Assembly (NCBI GenBank): GCA_002284895.1 | Contig: CP015605.1 | Coordinates: 186,001 to 250,000, forward strand | Direction of reading: 5' to 3' | From: Actinobacteria bacterium IMCC19121 | Lineage (GTDB): Bacteria > Actinomycetota > Actinomycetes > Nanopelagicales > Nanopelagicaceae | DNA: 64,000 bases | Shown here: positions 27,393 through 36,651 of the stretch, piece by piece | Numbering within the stretch: the stretch's first letter is position 1 | How the letters are laid out: every line of letters begins with the position of its first letter | The notes under the pieces: generated by a model | What the model was told of the DNA's origin: nothing | The model's database searches: none | What the model saw: the letters and a program-made list of their open reading frames with translations, nothing else | Program-made: the position numbers and the translations under genes

Positions 27393-27705
27393 AGAAGAAG
27401 GTTTTGAAGCTCCTGACTGGGTGAGCGATGATTCAGCAACGCCGCCGCTTACAAAACAACAAAAACGAATCCTCAATATTTCATTATTCGTAGCTGTTCC
27501 CCTTTGTCTGTGGGCAGGTTGGTTTGAGTTTGGACGTGCGCAAGAAGGAAATTGGCGTGCCTGGGTATACACATTTGAATGGCCACTTTTTGCCGGAGTT
27601 TCTTATTACTTATGGAGAAGGCTTTCTAAAGGCGATATTCCACGTATTCCGCGGCCAGATTTGAAAGCATTGGCCGATGAAGTTGATGGTAAAGAGAAGG
27701 AATAA
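27385..27705 (+). CDS. Small two-helix membrane protein next to ctaG
   Basis: 106 aa from the ATG at 27385 (a GTG two codons earlier is possible). Acidic N-terminus, membrane helix at about 30-48 (ISLFVAVPLCLWAGWFEFG), a second at about 60-76, then a Lys/Arg-Asp-rich tail. It overlaps the ctaG end by 8 nt and is therefore coupled to it. Layout resembles the small subunits or assembly helpers of actinobacterial oxidases, but I cannot assign a family. Confidence 0.75.
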   Translation: MPKEEGFEAPDWVSDDSATPPLTKQQKRILNISLFVAVPLCLWAGWFEFGRAQEGNWRAWVYTFEWPLFAGVSYYLWRRLSKGDIPRIPRPDLKALADEVDGKEKE

Positions 27706-27727
27706 TCCACGGTAGAATTAACCCGTT

Positions 27728-27847
27728 GATGCAACCGCATCAAAGAACTTCCCCCAAGTGCTGCACATGTAGCACTACATGCGAGTCTTATCACCACCCT
27801 GACGGCCATTGAGCGCCGATCACACCCGAGACGCGCTTGTCGTCTCG
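27728..27847 (+). promoter_or_regulatory. Hairpin-rich leader before the DEAD-box helicase gene
   Basis: Four inverted repeats lie in 120 nt: GATGC-AACC-GCATC (27728-27741), ACTT-CCCCC-AAGT (27747-27759), CATGTAG-CA-CTACATG (27766-27781) and CGAGACG-CGCTTGT-CGTCTCG (27827-27847). No T-run follows, so they are not simple terminators. The last ends 16 nt before the helicase ATG at 27864. A structured, possibly autoregulated or cold-responsive 5' UTR is the likely meaning (inference). Confidence 0.5.
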
Positions 27848-27863
27848 ATTGGTATGTATTTCT

Positions 27864-29957
27864 ATGTCATTAACACCTCGTACTTCAGCGCCCGGAAAAG
27901 CCCGTCGCGCAGCATCAGTTGGTAAGCCTAAGCGAGCGAAGAAAGCTGCATTTAAATCAGCTGATCCAAAAGCTCGTCACACAACTGCACAGAAGAATGC
28001 ACGCAAGAGCGCTGCAACTACTTCTAAAACAGGAAAGCCTGCATCAACTCGTCGTTATTCAGATGTTGATTCATCAACACAATCAAAGAAGCAAGAGCGT
28101 TTAACTGATCGTTCAAAGCTTCGCGCAAAGCGCTTCCAAGAAAAGACTGCCTCAAAGCCACGTCCAATTGAAGCTCCAGAAGAGCGCGCGGCACGCATTG
28201 AACAATCACAGCGCCCAGAAAGTCGCGCTAAGAAGTTTGTGGCACAGCGCGATGATCGCACTAAGCGTGCCTTTGATAAGAAAAAAGAGTTTGTTAAGCC
28301 AGAAAATAAGAAGTCTGAATATAAGAAGCCAGAGTTCAAAAAGAGCGAATACAAGACATCAGATACTCGTCCAACTAATCGCCGTGATGCCGCCAAAGCA
28401 AAAGTTTCACGTAATGATGATGGTCGTCCAAACTTTGTTCCACGTAAGGTAGAAAAGTTTGATCCAACACGTCCAAAGAAGCGCAGCGAAGCACCTGATA
28501 CTCGCGCGGCTAACTTCCGTGCAGAGCGTCCAGTTCGTGATCGCCGTAATGATTCACCTGCTTATGCTCGTGATGATTTCAAGCGCTCATCAAAGACTCA
28601 CACAAATGCTGCCGTTGATTTTGGCGCAGACGATAACTACATCTCAACAAATTTAGCTGATGCCAACTTGGTTGATGCGACTCCACTCACTGAAATCACA
28701 ACTACTTTCAGTGATCTTGGAATTGCAGCACCTTTGGTAAATGCCCTTGCAAAGCAGGGAATCATGCATCCATTCCCAATCCAAATTGCAACATTGCCAG
28801 ATGCTCTAGCTGGCCATGACATCTTGGGCCGTGGACAAACTGGTTCAGGTAAGACTCTTGCTTTTGGTTTAGCACTTCTTAATAACCTCAATGGCAAGGT
28901 GGCAAAGCCACACAAGCCACTTGCTTTGGTCTTAACACCAACTCGTGAGCTTGCTCAGCAAATTGATGAAGTATTAATGCCACTTGCTCGCTCAATTGGT
29001 CACGAATCAGTTGTTGTTGCCGGTGGAATGTCATATGCAAAGCAGATCACTGCAATGCGCCGTGGCACAGCAATCTTGGTTGCAACTCCTGGACGTTTAA
29101 TTGATCTTCTTAATAAGGGTGAAGTTCAACTCGATCACTTGCAGATCACAGTCCTTGATGAAGCTGATCAAATGGCTGATATGGGCTTCTTGCCTGTAGT
29201 AAAAGAAATTTTAGATCAAGCAAAGCTCGATGGACAGCGTCTGTTGTTCTCAGCAACTCTTGACCGTGGTGTTGATTCATTGGTTCGTCAGTACTTGAAG
29301 AACCCAAAGACTCACTCACTACAAAATGACCGTGCATCTGTTTCAACTATGGAGCACTTCGTTCTTGTTATGAACCCAGGCGATAAAGATGACATCACAA
29401 GCCAAATCGCTGCACGTAACGGTAAAACAATTATGTTCGTAAAGACTCAACGCGGTGCTGATCGCTTAGCTGACAAACTTGCACATGCAGGTGTTGCAGT
29501 TGGTGCTTTGCACGGTGGTAAGTCTCAAGCCGTTCGTACTCGCACTCTTGCACTATTCAAAGATTCAGCTAATGCAGCACTTGTAGCAACAGATGTTGCT
29601 GCACGTGGAATCCACGTTGATGGAATCTCCCTTGTTGTGCACGTTGATGCGCCAACAGATCACAAGGATTATCTACACCGCGCAGGTCGAACAGCCCGCG
29701 CTGGTGAAGCTGGAACTGTTGTAACAATTGCTACAACTAAGCAGCAGAAATCAATTGGTGGACTTACTTCACGTGCTGGTGTTACTCCAAAATTTGTTGG
29801 TGTCACCCCATTGAGTACTGAGTTAATGAAGATCACTGGTGCACAAGAGCCTTCTGGTGTTCCATACATCCAGCCAATCGTTGAAAAGTCAGTACGCAGT
29901 GGTGGCAATAAGCGCCCTCGTCCGAACTCAAGTCAGCGCCGCCGCCGTCCTCGTTAA
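27864..29957 (+). CDS. DEAD-box RNA helicase with a long basic N-terminal extension
   Basis: About 697 aa from the ATG at 27864; an in-frame TTG at 27837 lies inside a leader hairpin and is less likely. Residues 1-260 are low-complexity, Lys/Arg/Ser-rich, with repeats of the type KKSEYKKPEFKKSEYK, fit for RNA binding. The helicase core follows: Q motif HPFPIQ, Walker A GQTGSGKT, PTRELAQQ, VLDEADQM (DEAD), FSAT, and HRAGRTARAGEAG. Likely acts on ribosome assembly or mRNA decay, or on structured RNA in the cold. Basic Arg-rich C-terminus. Confidence 0.92.
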   Translation: MSLTPRTSAPGKARRAASVGKPKRAKKAAFKSADPKARHTTAQKNARKSAATTSKTGKPASTRRYSDVDSSTQSKKQERLTDRSKLRAKRFQEKTASKPRPIEAPEERAARIEQSQRPESRAKKFVAQRDDRTKRAFDKKKEFVKPENKKSEYKKPEFKKSEYKTSDTRPTNRRDAAKAKVSRNDDGRPNFVPRKVEKFDPTRPKKRSEAPDTRAANFRAERPVRDRRNDSPAYARDDFKRSSKTHTNAAVDFGADDNYISTNLADANLVDATPLTEITTTFSDLGIAAPLVNALAKQGIMHPFPIQIATLPDALAGHDILGRGQTGSGKTLAFGLALLNNLNGKVAKPHKPLALVLTPTRELAQQIDEVLMPLARSIGHESVVVAGGMSYAKQITAMRRGTAILVATPGRLIDLLNKGEVQLDHLQITVLDEADQMADMGFLPVVKEILDQAKLDGQRLLFSATLDRGVDSLVRQYLKNPKTHSLQNDRASVSTMEHFVLVMNPGDKDDITSQIAARNGKTIMFVKTQRGADRLADKLAHAGVAVGALHGGKSQAVRTRTLALFKDSANAALVATDVAARGIHVDGISLVVHVDAPTDHKDYLHRAGRTARAGEAGTVVTIATTKQQKSIGGLTSRAGVTPKFVGVTPLSTELMKITGAQEPSGVPYIQPIVEKSVRSGGNKRPRPNSSQRRRRPR

Positions 29958-29984
29958 CTAGAAATTCTCGATAGGGTTTGCGCC

Positions 29985-32018
29985 ATGACAATCGCGAACC
30001 CATTTGCCCAAAGAAGCGCCCTTGATTATGAGCTGCCACCTTTTGCACTCATAAAAGAAGAGCACTACCTGCCCGCTTTCTATGAAGGCTGCACACAACA
30101 ATTAGCAGAAGTTCAGGCAATCCTGGACACACCAGGTGCTGCGACTTTTGAAAATACGATTGTTGCATTGGAAAAAAGTGGGCAGATGCTAATGCGCACA
30201 CTATTGGTTTTCTTTAACAAATCATCGAGTGATACCAACGATGCTCTGGATAAAATTGAAGAAGAGATGGCACCCAAGCTTGCCGCTCATCAGGATGCAA
30301 TTAATCTCAATCCTGCTCTCTATGCCCGCATCAAATCTCTATATGACAACCGTGAATCTTTAGGCCTCAATACTGAAGATGCTTGGCTACTTGAGCGCTA
30401 CTACAAAGATCTCATCCATGCTGGTGCTCATCTATCTGAATCACAACGCGATCGCCTCAAAGAGCTCAATGAAGAACTCTCAAAGTTAGAAACACAGTTC
30501 TCTAAAAATGTTTTAGCTGACACAAATGACTTAGCTGTTTTAGTTGACACTATTGAAGAGCTTGATGGTTTAAGTGAGAATGAAATCGCATCAGCTGCGG
30601 CGGCTGCCAAAGATCGTGGCCATGAAGGTAAGTGGCTTATTGGAATGGTGAATTTCTCTGGAAACCCAGTCCTTGATTCTCTAACTAACAGGGCTCTTCG
30701 CAAGAAAATTATGCAGGATTCTCTTCTAAAGGGTAATCGCCCTAACGAGAATGACAATAAGCCGGTCATTCTTAAAGTAGTAAAGCTAAGGGCTGAGCGA
30801 GCAAAACTTTTCGGCAAAAACACACATGCTGAGCATGTGATTGCCGTGCAAACTGCAGAGCATCCCGACAACGTCCATGCCATGCTTCGAAAGATCGCAC
30901 CTGCTGCAGTGCGAAATGCCAAGGCAGAAGCAGAAGATCTTAAGAAATCAGCAGGTACTGATATTGAAAGTTGGGACTGGGGCTTTTATACAGAACAAGT
31001 TCGCCTTGAAAAATACAATATCGACACCAGCAAAATGCGCCCCTACTTTGAACTCGAATCAGTTTTAAAGAATGGAATTTTCTTTGCCGCAAACAAACTA
31101 TTCGGTATCACTTTTAAAGAGCGTCCAGATTTAGTTACTTATCACCCAGAAGCCCGTGCATTTGAAGTATTTAATGAAGATGGCTCAAAGCTAGGACTCT
31201 TCATCGGCGATTTCTACACACGTGATTCAAAGCGTGGTGGAGCATGGATGAATAATTTGGTTGATCAGAACTTCCTTTTCAATCAACTGCCTGTGGTGGT
31301 TAATAACCTCAACATTCCAAAGCCTCCAGCTGGAAAACCAACGTTGCTCACTTTCTCCGAAACAACAACTCTTTTCCATGAGTTTGGTCATGCTTTGCAT
31401 GGTCTGCTCTCACAAGTTAAATATCCACGTGTCTCAGGCACAAGTGTTCAGCGTGACTTTGTTGAATTTCCATCCCAAGTTTATGAGATGTGGATTTTGT
31501 GGCCTGAAGTTGTTGAGAACTACGCACGTCACTTTGAAACTGGCGAGAAATTGCCACAAGAGTGGATTGATAACCTTGATGCTGCATCAACTTTTAACGA
31601 AGGGCATGCAACTACAAGTTACTTGGCTGCAGCTATTTTAGATCTTGCCTGGCACTCATTAGATAGTGAAGAGGCAGCAAAAGTTAGCGATGTAGAGGCC
31701 TTTGAAGCCCAAGCAATTAAGGACTATGGCCTTGATTTTGCGCCGGTTCCAACACGTTACCGCTCTACCTATTTCTCACACATTTTCGCGGGTGGATACT
31801 CTGCTGGCTACTACGGTTACATCTGGTCAGAAGTACTAGATGCTGACACCGTGGATTGGTTTAAAGAAAATGGTGGTTTGCAACGCAAGAACGGTGAGCA
31901 CTTTAGAAACACTTTACTTGGTCGTGGTGGATCTATCGACTCAATGCAGATGTTCCGCAATTTCCGCGGGCGTGATTCAAAGATCGAGCCGCTGTTGAAG
32001 CGTCGCGGTCTGCTGTAG
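29985..32018 (+). CDS. M3-family oligopeptidase (peptidyl-dipeptidase Dcp / oligopeptidase A type)
   Basis: 677 aa, normal for the family. The zinc site HEFGH with ALHG after it lies near residue 465, in FSETTTLFHEFGHALHG; the third ligand region is FVEFPSQVYEMW. C-terminal TYFSHIFAGGYSAGYYGYIWSEVLDADT is the conserved substrate-binding cap of Dcp/OpdA. Cytoplasmic, cuts short peptides; no signal peptide. The last 42 nt overlap the opposite-strand DUF167 gene. Confidence 0.93.
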   Translation: MTIANPFAQRSALDYELPPFALIKEEHYLPAFYEGCTQQLAEVQAILDTPGAATFENTIVALEKSGQMLMRTLLVFFNKSSSDTNDALDKIEEEMAPKLAAHQDAINLNPALYARIKSLYDNRESLGLNTEDAWLLERYYKDLIHAGAHLSESQRDRLKELNEELSKLETQFSKNVLADTNDLAVLVDTIEELDGLSENEIASAAAAAKDRGHEGKWLIGMVNFSGNPVLDSLTNRALRKKIMQDSLLKGNRPNENDNKPVILKVVKLRAERAKLFGKNTHAEHVIAVQTAEHPDNVHAMLRKIAPAAVRNAKAEAEDLKKSAGTDIESWDWGFYTEQVRLEKYNIDTSKMRPYFELESVLKNGIFFAANKLFGITFKERPDLVTYHPEARAFEVFNEDGSKLGLFIGDFYTRDSKRGGAWMNNLVDQNFLFNQLPVVVNNLNIPKPPAGKPTLLTFSETTTLFHEFGHALHGLLSQVKYPRVSGTSVQRDFVEFPSQVYEMWILWPEVVENYARHFETGEKLPQEWIDNLDAASTFNEGHATTSYLAAAILDLAWHSLDSEEAAKVSDVEAFEAQAIKDYGLDFAPVPTRYRSTYFSHIFAGGYSAGYYGYIWSEVLDADTVDWFKENGGLQRKNGEHFRNTLLGRGGSIDSMQMFRNFRGRDSKIEPLLKRRGLL

Positions 32019-32288
32019 TTCTAAATACTTCTTTTCTAGAGCGGCAACATCACCGGTAATAAGTAAACGTTTGTCGCGACCTAATTCGCCATAAACAATG
32101 GTGAAATCGCGAGCGCGACAATCAAAAGCTTTCGCTAGCTCTTTTACTACTGCCTCATTGGCTTTGCCATCAACTGCTGGTGCTTGCACTGCAACAACTA
32201 AACGAGGAGGGTCACCAACAGTTCCACCAACTTTATTTCGTGAAGAATTTGGTCGAACTCTTATTTCAATTAATAATTGATCTGACAC
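31977..32288 (-). CDS. DUF167 (YggU) family protein
   Basis: 103 aa. Family hallmarks: IEIRVRPNSSRNKVGG near the N-terminus, VAVQAPAVDGKANEAVVKELAKAF in the middle and GELGRDKRLLITGD after it. Function in the family is unknown. Same-strand neighbours are the DUF5302 gene upstream, whose stop abuts this start. Confidence 0.88.
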   Translation of the reverse strand: MSDQLLIEIRVRPNSSRNKVGGTVGDPPRLVVAVQAPAVDGKANEAVVKELAKAFDCRARDFTIVYGELGRDKRLLITGDVAALEKKYLELQQTATLQQRLDL

Positions 32289-32480
32289 TTAGCCAGCAGA
32301 GCCAGAACCTGACGGACCGGCCTTGCGCTGCACCTGTGGAGCTCCTCCACTGCGTTGTCCGCCGCGAATTTTTGATCCAGTTTCAGCATGTGTCTGAGTA
32401 CCTGGTGCACCTGGTTTGTTTTTCTTTGCTTCAAGGGCAGCAAGCATTCTTGCTTTCATGTCATCATTTTTTTCGCTCAT
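32289..32480 (-). CDS. DUF5302 family small protein
   Basis: 63 aa, Gly/Ala/Lys-rich and probably disordered. The N-terminal KNDDMKARMLAALEAKKN and a tail of basic and Gly/Ser residues match the short actinobacterial DUF5302 pattern (recalled, not searched). Starts at the ATG at 32480; sits between bldC and the DUF167 gene in one direction. No function known. Confidence 0.8.
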   Translation of the reverse strand: MSEKNDDMKARMLAALEAKKNKPGAPGTQTHAETGSKIRGGQRSGGAPQVQRKAGPSGSGSAG

Positions 32481-32496
32481 GAGACAACCTTACTAG

Positions 32497-32694
32497 TTAA
32501 CTAGAACTCTCTTTGTACTCACGCAGACGCTCAAGAACTTCAGACTCACGGTATCGACGATGCCCACCAAGGGTGCGAATTGCAGTTAGCTTGCCTGCTT
32601 TTGCCCATCTGGTCACTGTCTTTGGATTGACGTGAAAACGGGCTGCGACCTCTTTAGGAGTCAGGAGAACTTCAGCATCTGGCAAACGTGCCAT
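32497..32694 (-). CDS. bldC: BldC-type MerR-like DNA-binding protein
   Basis: 65 aa from the ATG at 32694, chosen because AAGGAG lies 7 nt upstream; an ATG five codons earlier has no such site. The protein is a single winged-helix domain: LLTPKEVAARFHVNPKTVTR then WAKAGKLTAIRTLGGHRRYRE, near-identical in pattern to Streptomyces BldC, which binds DNA as head-to-tail oligomers and controls development. In a non-differentiating planktonic cell its regulon must be different (inference). Confidence 0.92.
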   Translation of the reverse strand: MARLPDAEVLLTPKEVAARFHVNPKTVTRWAKAGKLTAIRTLGGHRRYRESEVLERLREYKESSS

Positions 32695-32792
32695 GGCGAT
32701 CTCCTTCATTGCTAGTTAGCGTGTCCGAATTGCTCCGTATTGTGGTGAAGTATTCCTATATAGACGCTGGTGCGCAATATGAAAGAGATGAA

Positions 32793-33608
32793 TTAATTGG
32801 CCGATTCCAGGGCTTGAACCCTGCGCCAGCGCGACATTAAACGCTCATACCCCTGCCCAGCCATTAAGCCATCGGCTGCGGCCAGACCAGAAAGAGAATG
32901 CAGGACATCTTCAATAGATGTGTCAGATAGCAAGCCATCTTCATTGTTATCTCGAAGTGCTTTATTTAAATACTGTGCAAGCCCGCCGTAATCTAATTCC
33001 ACATATGACTTTGGGTGAAACATTTCTAACCAAGCAAGTAGGTTTTCAAGATCCTGTTCAACAGGGCCTTCACCAAATGCATTAACAACAGTGGTGTGTG
33101 CAACCTCTGCACGAGCTTTTGCATTTGCAATAGTCGCACGCGCAATTGTGAAAAGCCCATCCTTATTCTCACCACGAGTTCGCTCTTCAGGCATAAACAA
33201 TAGGAACCAACGAGGTGGAATAACCCACGTCTCATTTAATATATGTGGCACTTTATCGTCTAATAAATCAACACCTGCCGTAATCACATCTTCCATTGCA
33301 GGTGAAACAAAATATGGAACGACACTACTTGGAAGTGAATCTTTGAAATTATCTAGCGCTGCCCAACAACGAGTTGCTGTTGACCATGGCGCAACATAGC
33401 GCTCACCTTCAATATCTAAAATATGAACACCGTCGGGGCGACCAGCAGGTGGTTCTGGAACTACGGTGCGATGCAGAGCAAAAGCTTCTTCATTTACATA
33501 ACTTTGTTCGCTGATATCAATTGATTGCCAACGCAAACGGTCAGGAGGTTCAAATGCAGAAAGAGGTTCGTAAACTCTCAGTGATGCTACGTACGGTGTA
33601 GGTCTCAC
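32793..33608 (-). CDS. Conserved hypothetical protein
   Basis: 271 aa, soluble, not recognised. Pro/Trp-rich N-terminus (PLSAFEPPDRLRW), central WVIPPRWFLLFMPEE, and a helical C-terminal half (GLAQYLNKALRD, LSGLAAADGLMAGQGYERLMSRW). The GTG start at 33608 overlaps the DUF3073 stop (GTGA), so it is coupled to that gene. Similar proteins next to bldC occur in actinobacteria, from memory only. Confidence 0.75.
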   Translation of the reverse strand: MRPTPYVASLRVYEPLSAFEPPDRLRWQSIDISEQSYVNEEAFALHRTVVPEPPAGRPDGVHILDIEGERYVAPWSTATRCWAALDNFKDSLPSSVVPYFVSPAMEDVITAGVDLLDDKVPHILNETWVIPPRWFLLFMPEERTRGENKDGLFTIARATIANAKARAEVAHTTVVNAFGEGPVEQDLENLLAWLEMFHPKSYVELDYGGLAQYLNKALRDNNEDGLLSDTSIEDVLHSLSGLAAADGLMAGQGYERLMSRWRRVQALESAN

Positions 33609-33781
33609 GCACGTGGAATGTAATTGCCTTCAGCAAAGGGATCATCGTCATCCCGATTACGTGAAGGTTCAACGTCGCCATGAAGTTCTTTCGCAAGACG
33701 ATCTAAATCCATATCTTGTGAGTTATATTTCAAATCACGTGCAACTTTGGTTTGTTTTGCTTTGGCTCGGCCGCGACCCAT
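33605..33781 (-). CDS. DUF3073 family protein
   Basis: 58 aa, missed by length filters. Begins MGRGRAKAKQTKVARDLKYN, the characteristic DUF3073 start, then an acidic middle (DDDDPFAE) and an IPRA end. AAGGAG lies 6-8 nt before the ATG at 33781. Found in actinobacteria downstream of the purine genes purF-purM, as here. Function unknown; the basic start suggests nucleic-acid contact (inference). Confidence 0.9.
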   Translation of the reverse strand: MGRGRAKAKQTKVARDLKYNSQDMDLDRLAKELHGDVEPSRNRDDDDPFAEGNYIPRA

Positions 33782-33824
33782 ATGCGAGCTCCTTAACTAA
33801 GTACGTGTTCGTCAGAGGCGTAGG

Positions 33825-34883
33825 TTATCGCGCTCTGTAGGTGCCTTCCAAAGTTGAGCGTGGATTGGAAGCCACCCGCTCCTCTACAACGCCTGCGACC
33901 CATGCTTTCATTCCCCGAGCAGCCAGGGAGCGAAGGGTTAAATCGGCCGCATCAGGTGCAACTATCGCCGTCATTCCGATGCCACAGTTCCATGTTCGCT
34001 CCATATCAGCCTGGGGCACGCCACCAACTTTAGAGAGGTACTCCATCTCAACTGGAATCGACCATGTGGAGCGATCATAGATTGCACTCAAATGTTCTGG
34101 AATCACGCGCGCAGTATTTTCTGCAATTCCACCACCGGTAATATGCGAAAACCCGCGCAGCTTTCCCTGCATTGATCTAATCAAAGCTAAGCAATCCAAA
34201 GCATAGATTTCAGTTGGTGTTAAAAAGACTTCTCCAGAAGTTTTGCCATACTCACGGACGTGCGCTTCCATTGAAAGCTTGGCAGTTTTAATGATGTGTC
34301 GCACTAATGAAAAGCCATTAGCGTGGAAACCACTTGATGGCATTGCAATTAACACATCACCTTTTTGAACAAGGTGTGCTCCAAGTTGTAGATCTGCATC
34401 AACAACACCTGTTGCAGCACCGGCGACATCAAACTCATCATCAGCTAGTAGCCCTGGGTGTTCAGCTGTCTCTCCCCCAATTAATGCTGTGCCTGCTTTT
34501 TCACAACCACGAGCAATTCCAGAAACAATTTCAGCAATGCGCTCTGGGATAACTTTTCCAACTGCAATGTAGTCAGTCATAAATAATGGTTCTGCTCCGC
34601 ACACCACTAAGTCATCAACAACCATCGCTACTAAATCTTCACCAATGGTGTCGTATTTACCAATTGCGCGAGCAATTTCAGTCTTAGTTCCCACACCATC
34701 AGTTGATGTTGCAAGCAATGGCTTCTTCATATTCTTGAGTGCACTTGCATCAAACAAACCGGCAAAGCCGCCGATGCCACCCATTACTTCTGGACGAGAA
34801 GCTTTGGCAATCGATGCCTTCATTAATTCAACGGCGCGATCTCCTGCATCAATATCAACCCCGGCATCTTTATATGTGCTCAT
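33825..34883 (-). CDS. purM: Phosphoribosylformylglycinamidine cyclo-ligase (AIR synthetase)
   Basis: 352 aa. Closes the imidazole ring (step 5 of purine synthesis). Start MSTYKDAGVDIDAGDRAVELM, GGFAGLFD, DGVGTKTEIA and GGETAEHPG are PurM landmarks, with HITGGGIAENTARVIP in the C-terminal half. The ATG directly follows the purF stop; co-transcribed with the whole pur cluster. Confidence 0.96.
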   Translation of the reverse strand: MSTYKDAGVDIDAGDRAVELMKASIAKASRPEVMGGIGGFAGLFDASALKNMKKPLLATSTDGVGTKTEIARAIGKYDTIGEDLVAMVVDDLVVCGAEPLFMTDYIAVGKVIPERIAEIVSGIARGCEKAGTALIGGETAEHPGLLADDEFDVAGAATGVVDADLQLGAHLVQKGDVLIAMPSSGFHANGFSLVRHIIKTAKLSMEAHVREYGKTSGEVFLTPTEIYALDCLALIRSMQGKLRGFSHITGGGIAENTARVIPEHLSAIYDRSTWSIPVEMEYLSKVGGVPQADMERTWNCGIGMTAIVAPDAADLTLRSLAARGMKAWVAGVVEERVASNPRSTLEGTYRAR

Positions 34884-36353
34884 TCAATGACCATGCACTT
34901 CTGTGATTTCAAGGCGCATCTTTCCTTCAGACATATCGGCCGGAATACGGATTGGGTATTGGCCCGTAAAGCATGCCCCGCAAAGCTTATTTTCATCCAC
35001 CTGGGTGGATTCAATGAGGCCCTCAAGTGAGACATAACCTAAAGAATCTGCGCCAATAGAGCGTCTAATCTCTTCAACTTCTAAACCACTGGCCACTAAT
35101 TCAGCGCGAGTAGCAAAATCAATTCCATAGAAACATGGCCATTTAACTGGTGGTGAAGAGATGCGCACATGGATCTCACGTGCTCCAGCTTCGCGCAGCA
35201 TGCGAACAATTGCACGTTGGGTATTTCCACGCACAATAGAGTCATCGACAACCACAATGCGCTTGCCTTCAATAATTTCGCGCAAAGGATTGAGCTTTAA
35301 GCGAATACCTAATTGACGAATGGTTTGTGATGGTTGGATAAATGTGCGGCCAACGTATGAGTTTTTTACTAATCCCATTCCAAATGGAATCCCCGAACCC
35401 TTTGCATAACCAATTGCTGCAGGTGTTCCTGATTCAGGAACTGGAATGACAAGATCAGCTTCAACTGGAGCTTCTTTTGCTAAGCGCTCACCAATTCGCA
35501 CGCGTGTTGCATGAATTCCTTGTCCGGCAATTGTTGTGTCAGGTCGAGCTAGATAAACATATTCAAACAAACAACCCTTAGGTTCTGCAGGTGCCCAGCG
35601 CTCTGAACGAACTCCAGTTTCATCAATTGCAACAAATTCTCCTGGTTCAATCTCTCGAACAAAAGCTGCGCCAACAATGTCTAAGGCTGCAGATTCAGAT
35701 GCAACTACCCAGCCGTTTTCTAACTTGCCTAGTACTAATGGGCGAACACCATGGCGATCACGCGCGGCATATAGCGTGTGCTCATCCATAAAGACCAGTG
35801 AGAAAGCACCTTCTAGTTGTGGCAGAACTGACATCGCACTCGCTTCAACATTTTTCTCATTTTGCAACGAGATTAGTGCGGTCATAATTTCAGTATCTGT
35901 CGTGGCTCCGCGCTCACGGCCATTACTTGGCTCAAGCTTTTGCACTAATTCAGCTAAATCACCGGTATTAGTCAGGTTCCCATTGTGGGCTAAAGCCAGT
36001 GTGCCGTACTTAGTTGGGCGAAGGGTTGGCTGTGCATTAACCCAAGTACTTGAACCAGTGGTACTGTATCGGCAGTGACCAATTGCTAAATCTCCAGGAA
36101 GAGTAGCTAGATCACTTTCAGTAAAGACTTGAGAGACTAATCCCATATCTTTATAAACAAGGATTCTACTTCCATCACTAGTTGCAATTCCAGCAGATTC
36201 AGTTCCGCGGTGTTGCAAAGCATAGAGACCATAGAAAGTGAGCTTTGCAACTTCTTCACCCGGTGCCCACACGCCAAAAACTCCACAAGCATCTTGTGGG
36301 CCTTTATCTTCGCCCAAGACGTTGTGATTGAGTAATCCATCTGGGCGTCTCAT
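34884..36353 (-). CDS. purF: Amidophosphoribosyltransferase
   Basis: 489 aa; makes phosphoribosylamine from PRPP and glutamine, the first and controlled step. The class II glutaminase Cys is in QDACGVFGVW after a 22-residue leader that is normally cleaved (propeptide form). Other sites: HRGTESAG, RYSTTGSS, and the PRPP loop VVVDDSIVRGNT. CGACFTGQYP near the end with the other cysteines matches the Fe-S cluster type known from Bacillus PurF. Overlaps the SCP gene by 4 nt. Confidence 0.96.
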   Translation of the reverse strand: MRRPDGLLNHNVLGEDKGPQDACGVFGVWAPGEEVAKLTFYGLYALQHRGTESAGIATSDGSRILVYKDMGLVSQVFTESDLATLPGDLAIGHCRYSTTGSSTWVNAQPTLRPTKYGTLALAHNGNLTNTGDLAELVQKLEPSNGRERGATTDTEIMTALISLQNEKNVEASAMSVLPQLEGAFSLVFMDEHTLYAARDRHGVRPLVLGKLENGWVVASESAALDIVGAAFVREIEPGEFVAIDETGVRSERWAPAEPKGCLFEYVYLARPDTTIAGQGIHATRVRIGERLAKEAPVEADLVIPVPESGTPAAIGYAKGSGIPFGMGLVKNSYVGRTFIQPSQTIRQLGIRLKLNPLREIIEGKRIVVVDDSIVRGNTQRAIVRMLREAGAREIHVRISSPPVKWPCFYGIDFATRAELVASGLEVEEIRRSIGADSLGYVSLEGLIESTQVDENKLCGACFTGQYPIRIPADMSEGKMRLEITEVHGH

Positions 36354-36643
36354 GATTGAATCTTAAGTGGTAAATACTCCGAAAGATCTGCTCGAACCCC
36401 TGAAGCGATAATGTCGCCATTATTTAGTGCATCGGCCCAATTAATTTCGCCCTTAGCTAAAGCCAGCCATGTTGGGGCGTTCATCTCAATAACATTTGCG
36501 GGTATTCCACGGGTATGAGTTGGTCCATCACCACATTGCACTGCGGCATATGGTGGAACTCGAACTTCAATAGCACGACCAGGGGCCTTAGCAGTCAACA
36601 ACGCAAGCGTGCTCTTAACTTCGTCTAGGACCTCTTGATTGCG
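36350..36643 (-). CDS. SCP-type (sterol carrier) domain protein
   Basis: 97 aa from the ATG at 36643, 9 nt after the purL stop; the open frame runs upstream into purL, which I reject as start. Small alpha/beta domain with EVRVPPYAAVQCGDGPTHTRGI and WADALNNGDIIASGVRADLS, resembling actinobacterial SCP_3-like proteins. It sits between purL and purF, coupled to purF by a 4-nt overlap. Its link to purine synthesis is unknown. Confidence 0.75.
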   Translation of the reverse strand, partial: RNQEVLDEVKSTLALLTAKAPGRAIEVRVPPYAAVQCGDGPTHTRGIPANVIEMNAPTWLALAKGEINWADALNNGDIIASGVRADLSEYLPLKIQS

Positions 36644-36651
36644 CATATCTT

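Noticed and set aside
27747-27759. 6C RNA motif (actinobacterial C-loop hairpins)
   Set aside because: Only one hairpin with five Cs is present; the motif requires two hairpins with six or more Cs each.
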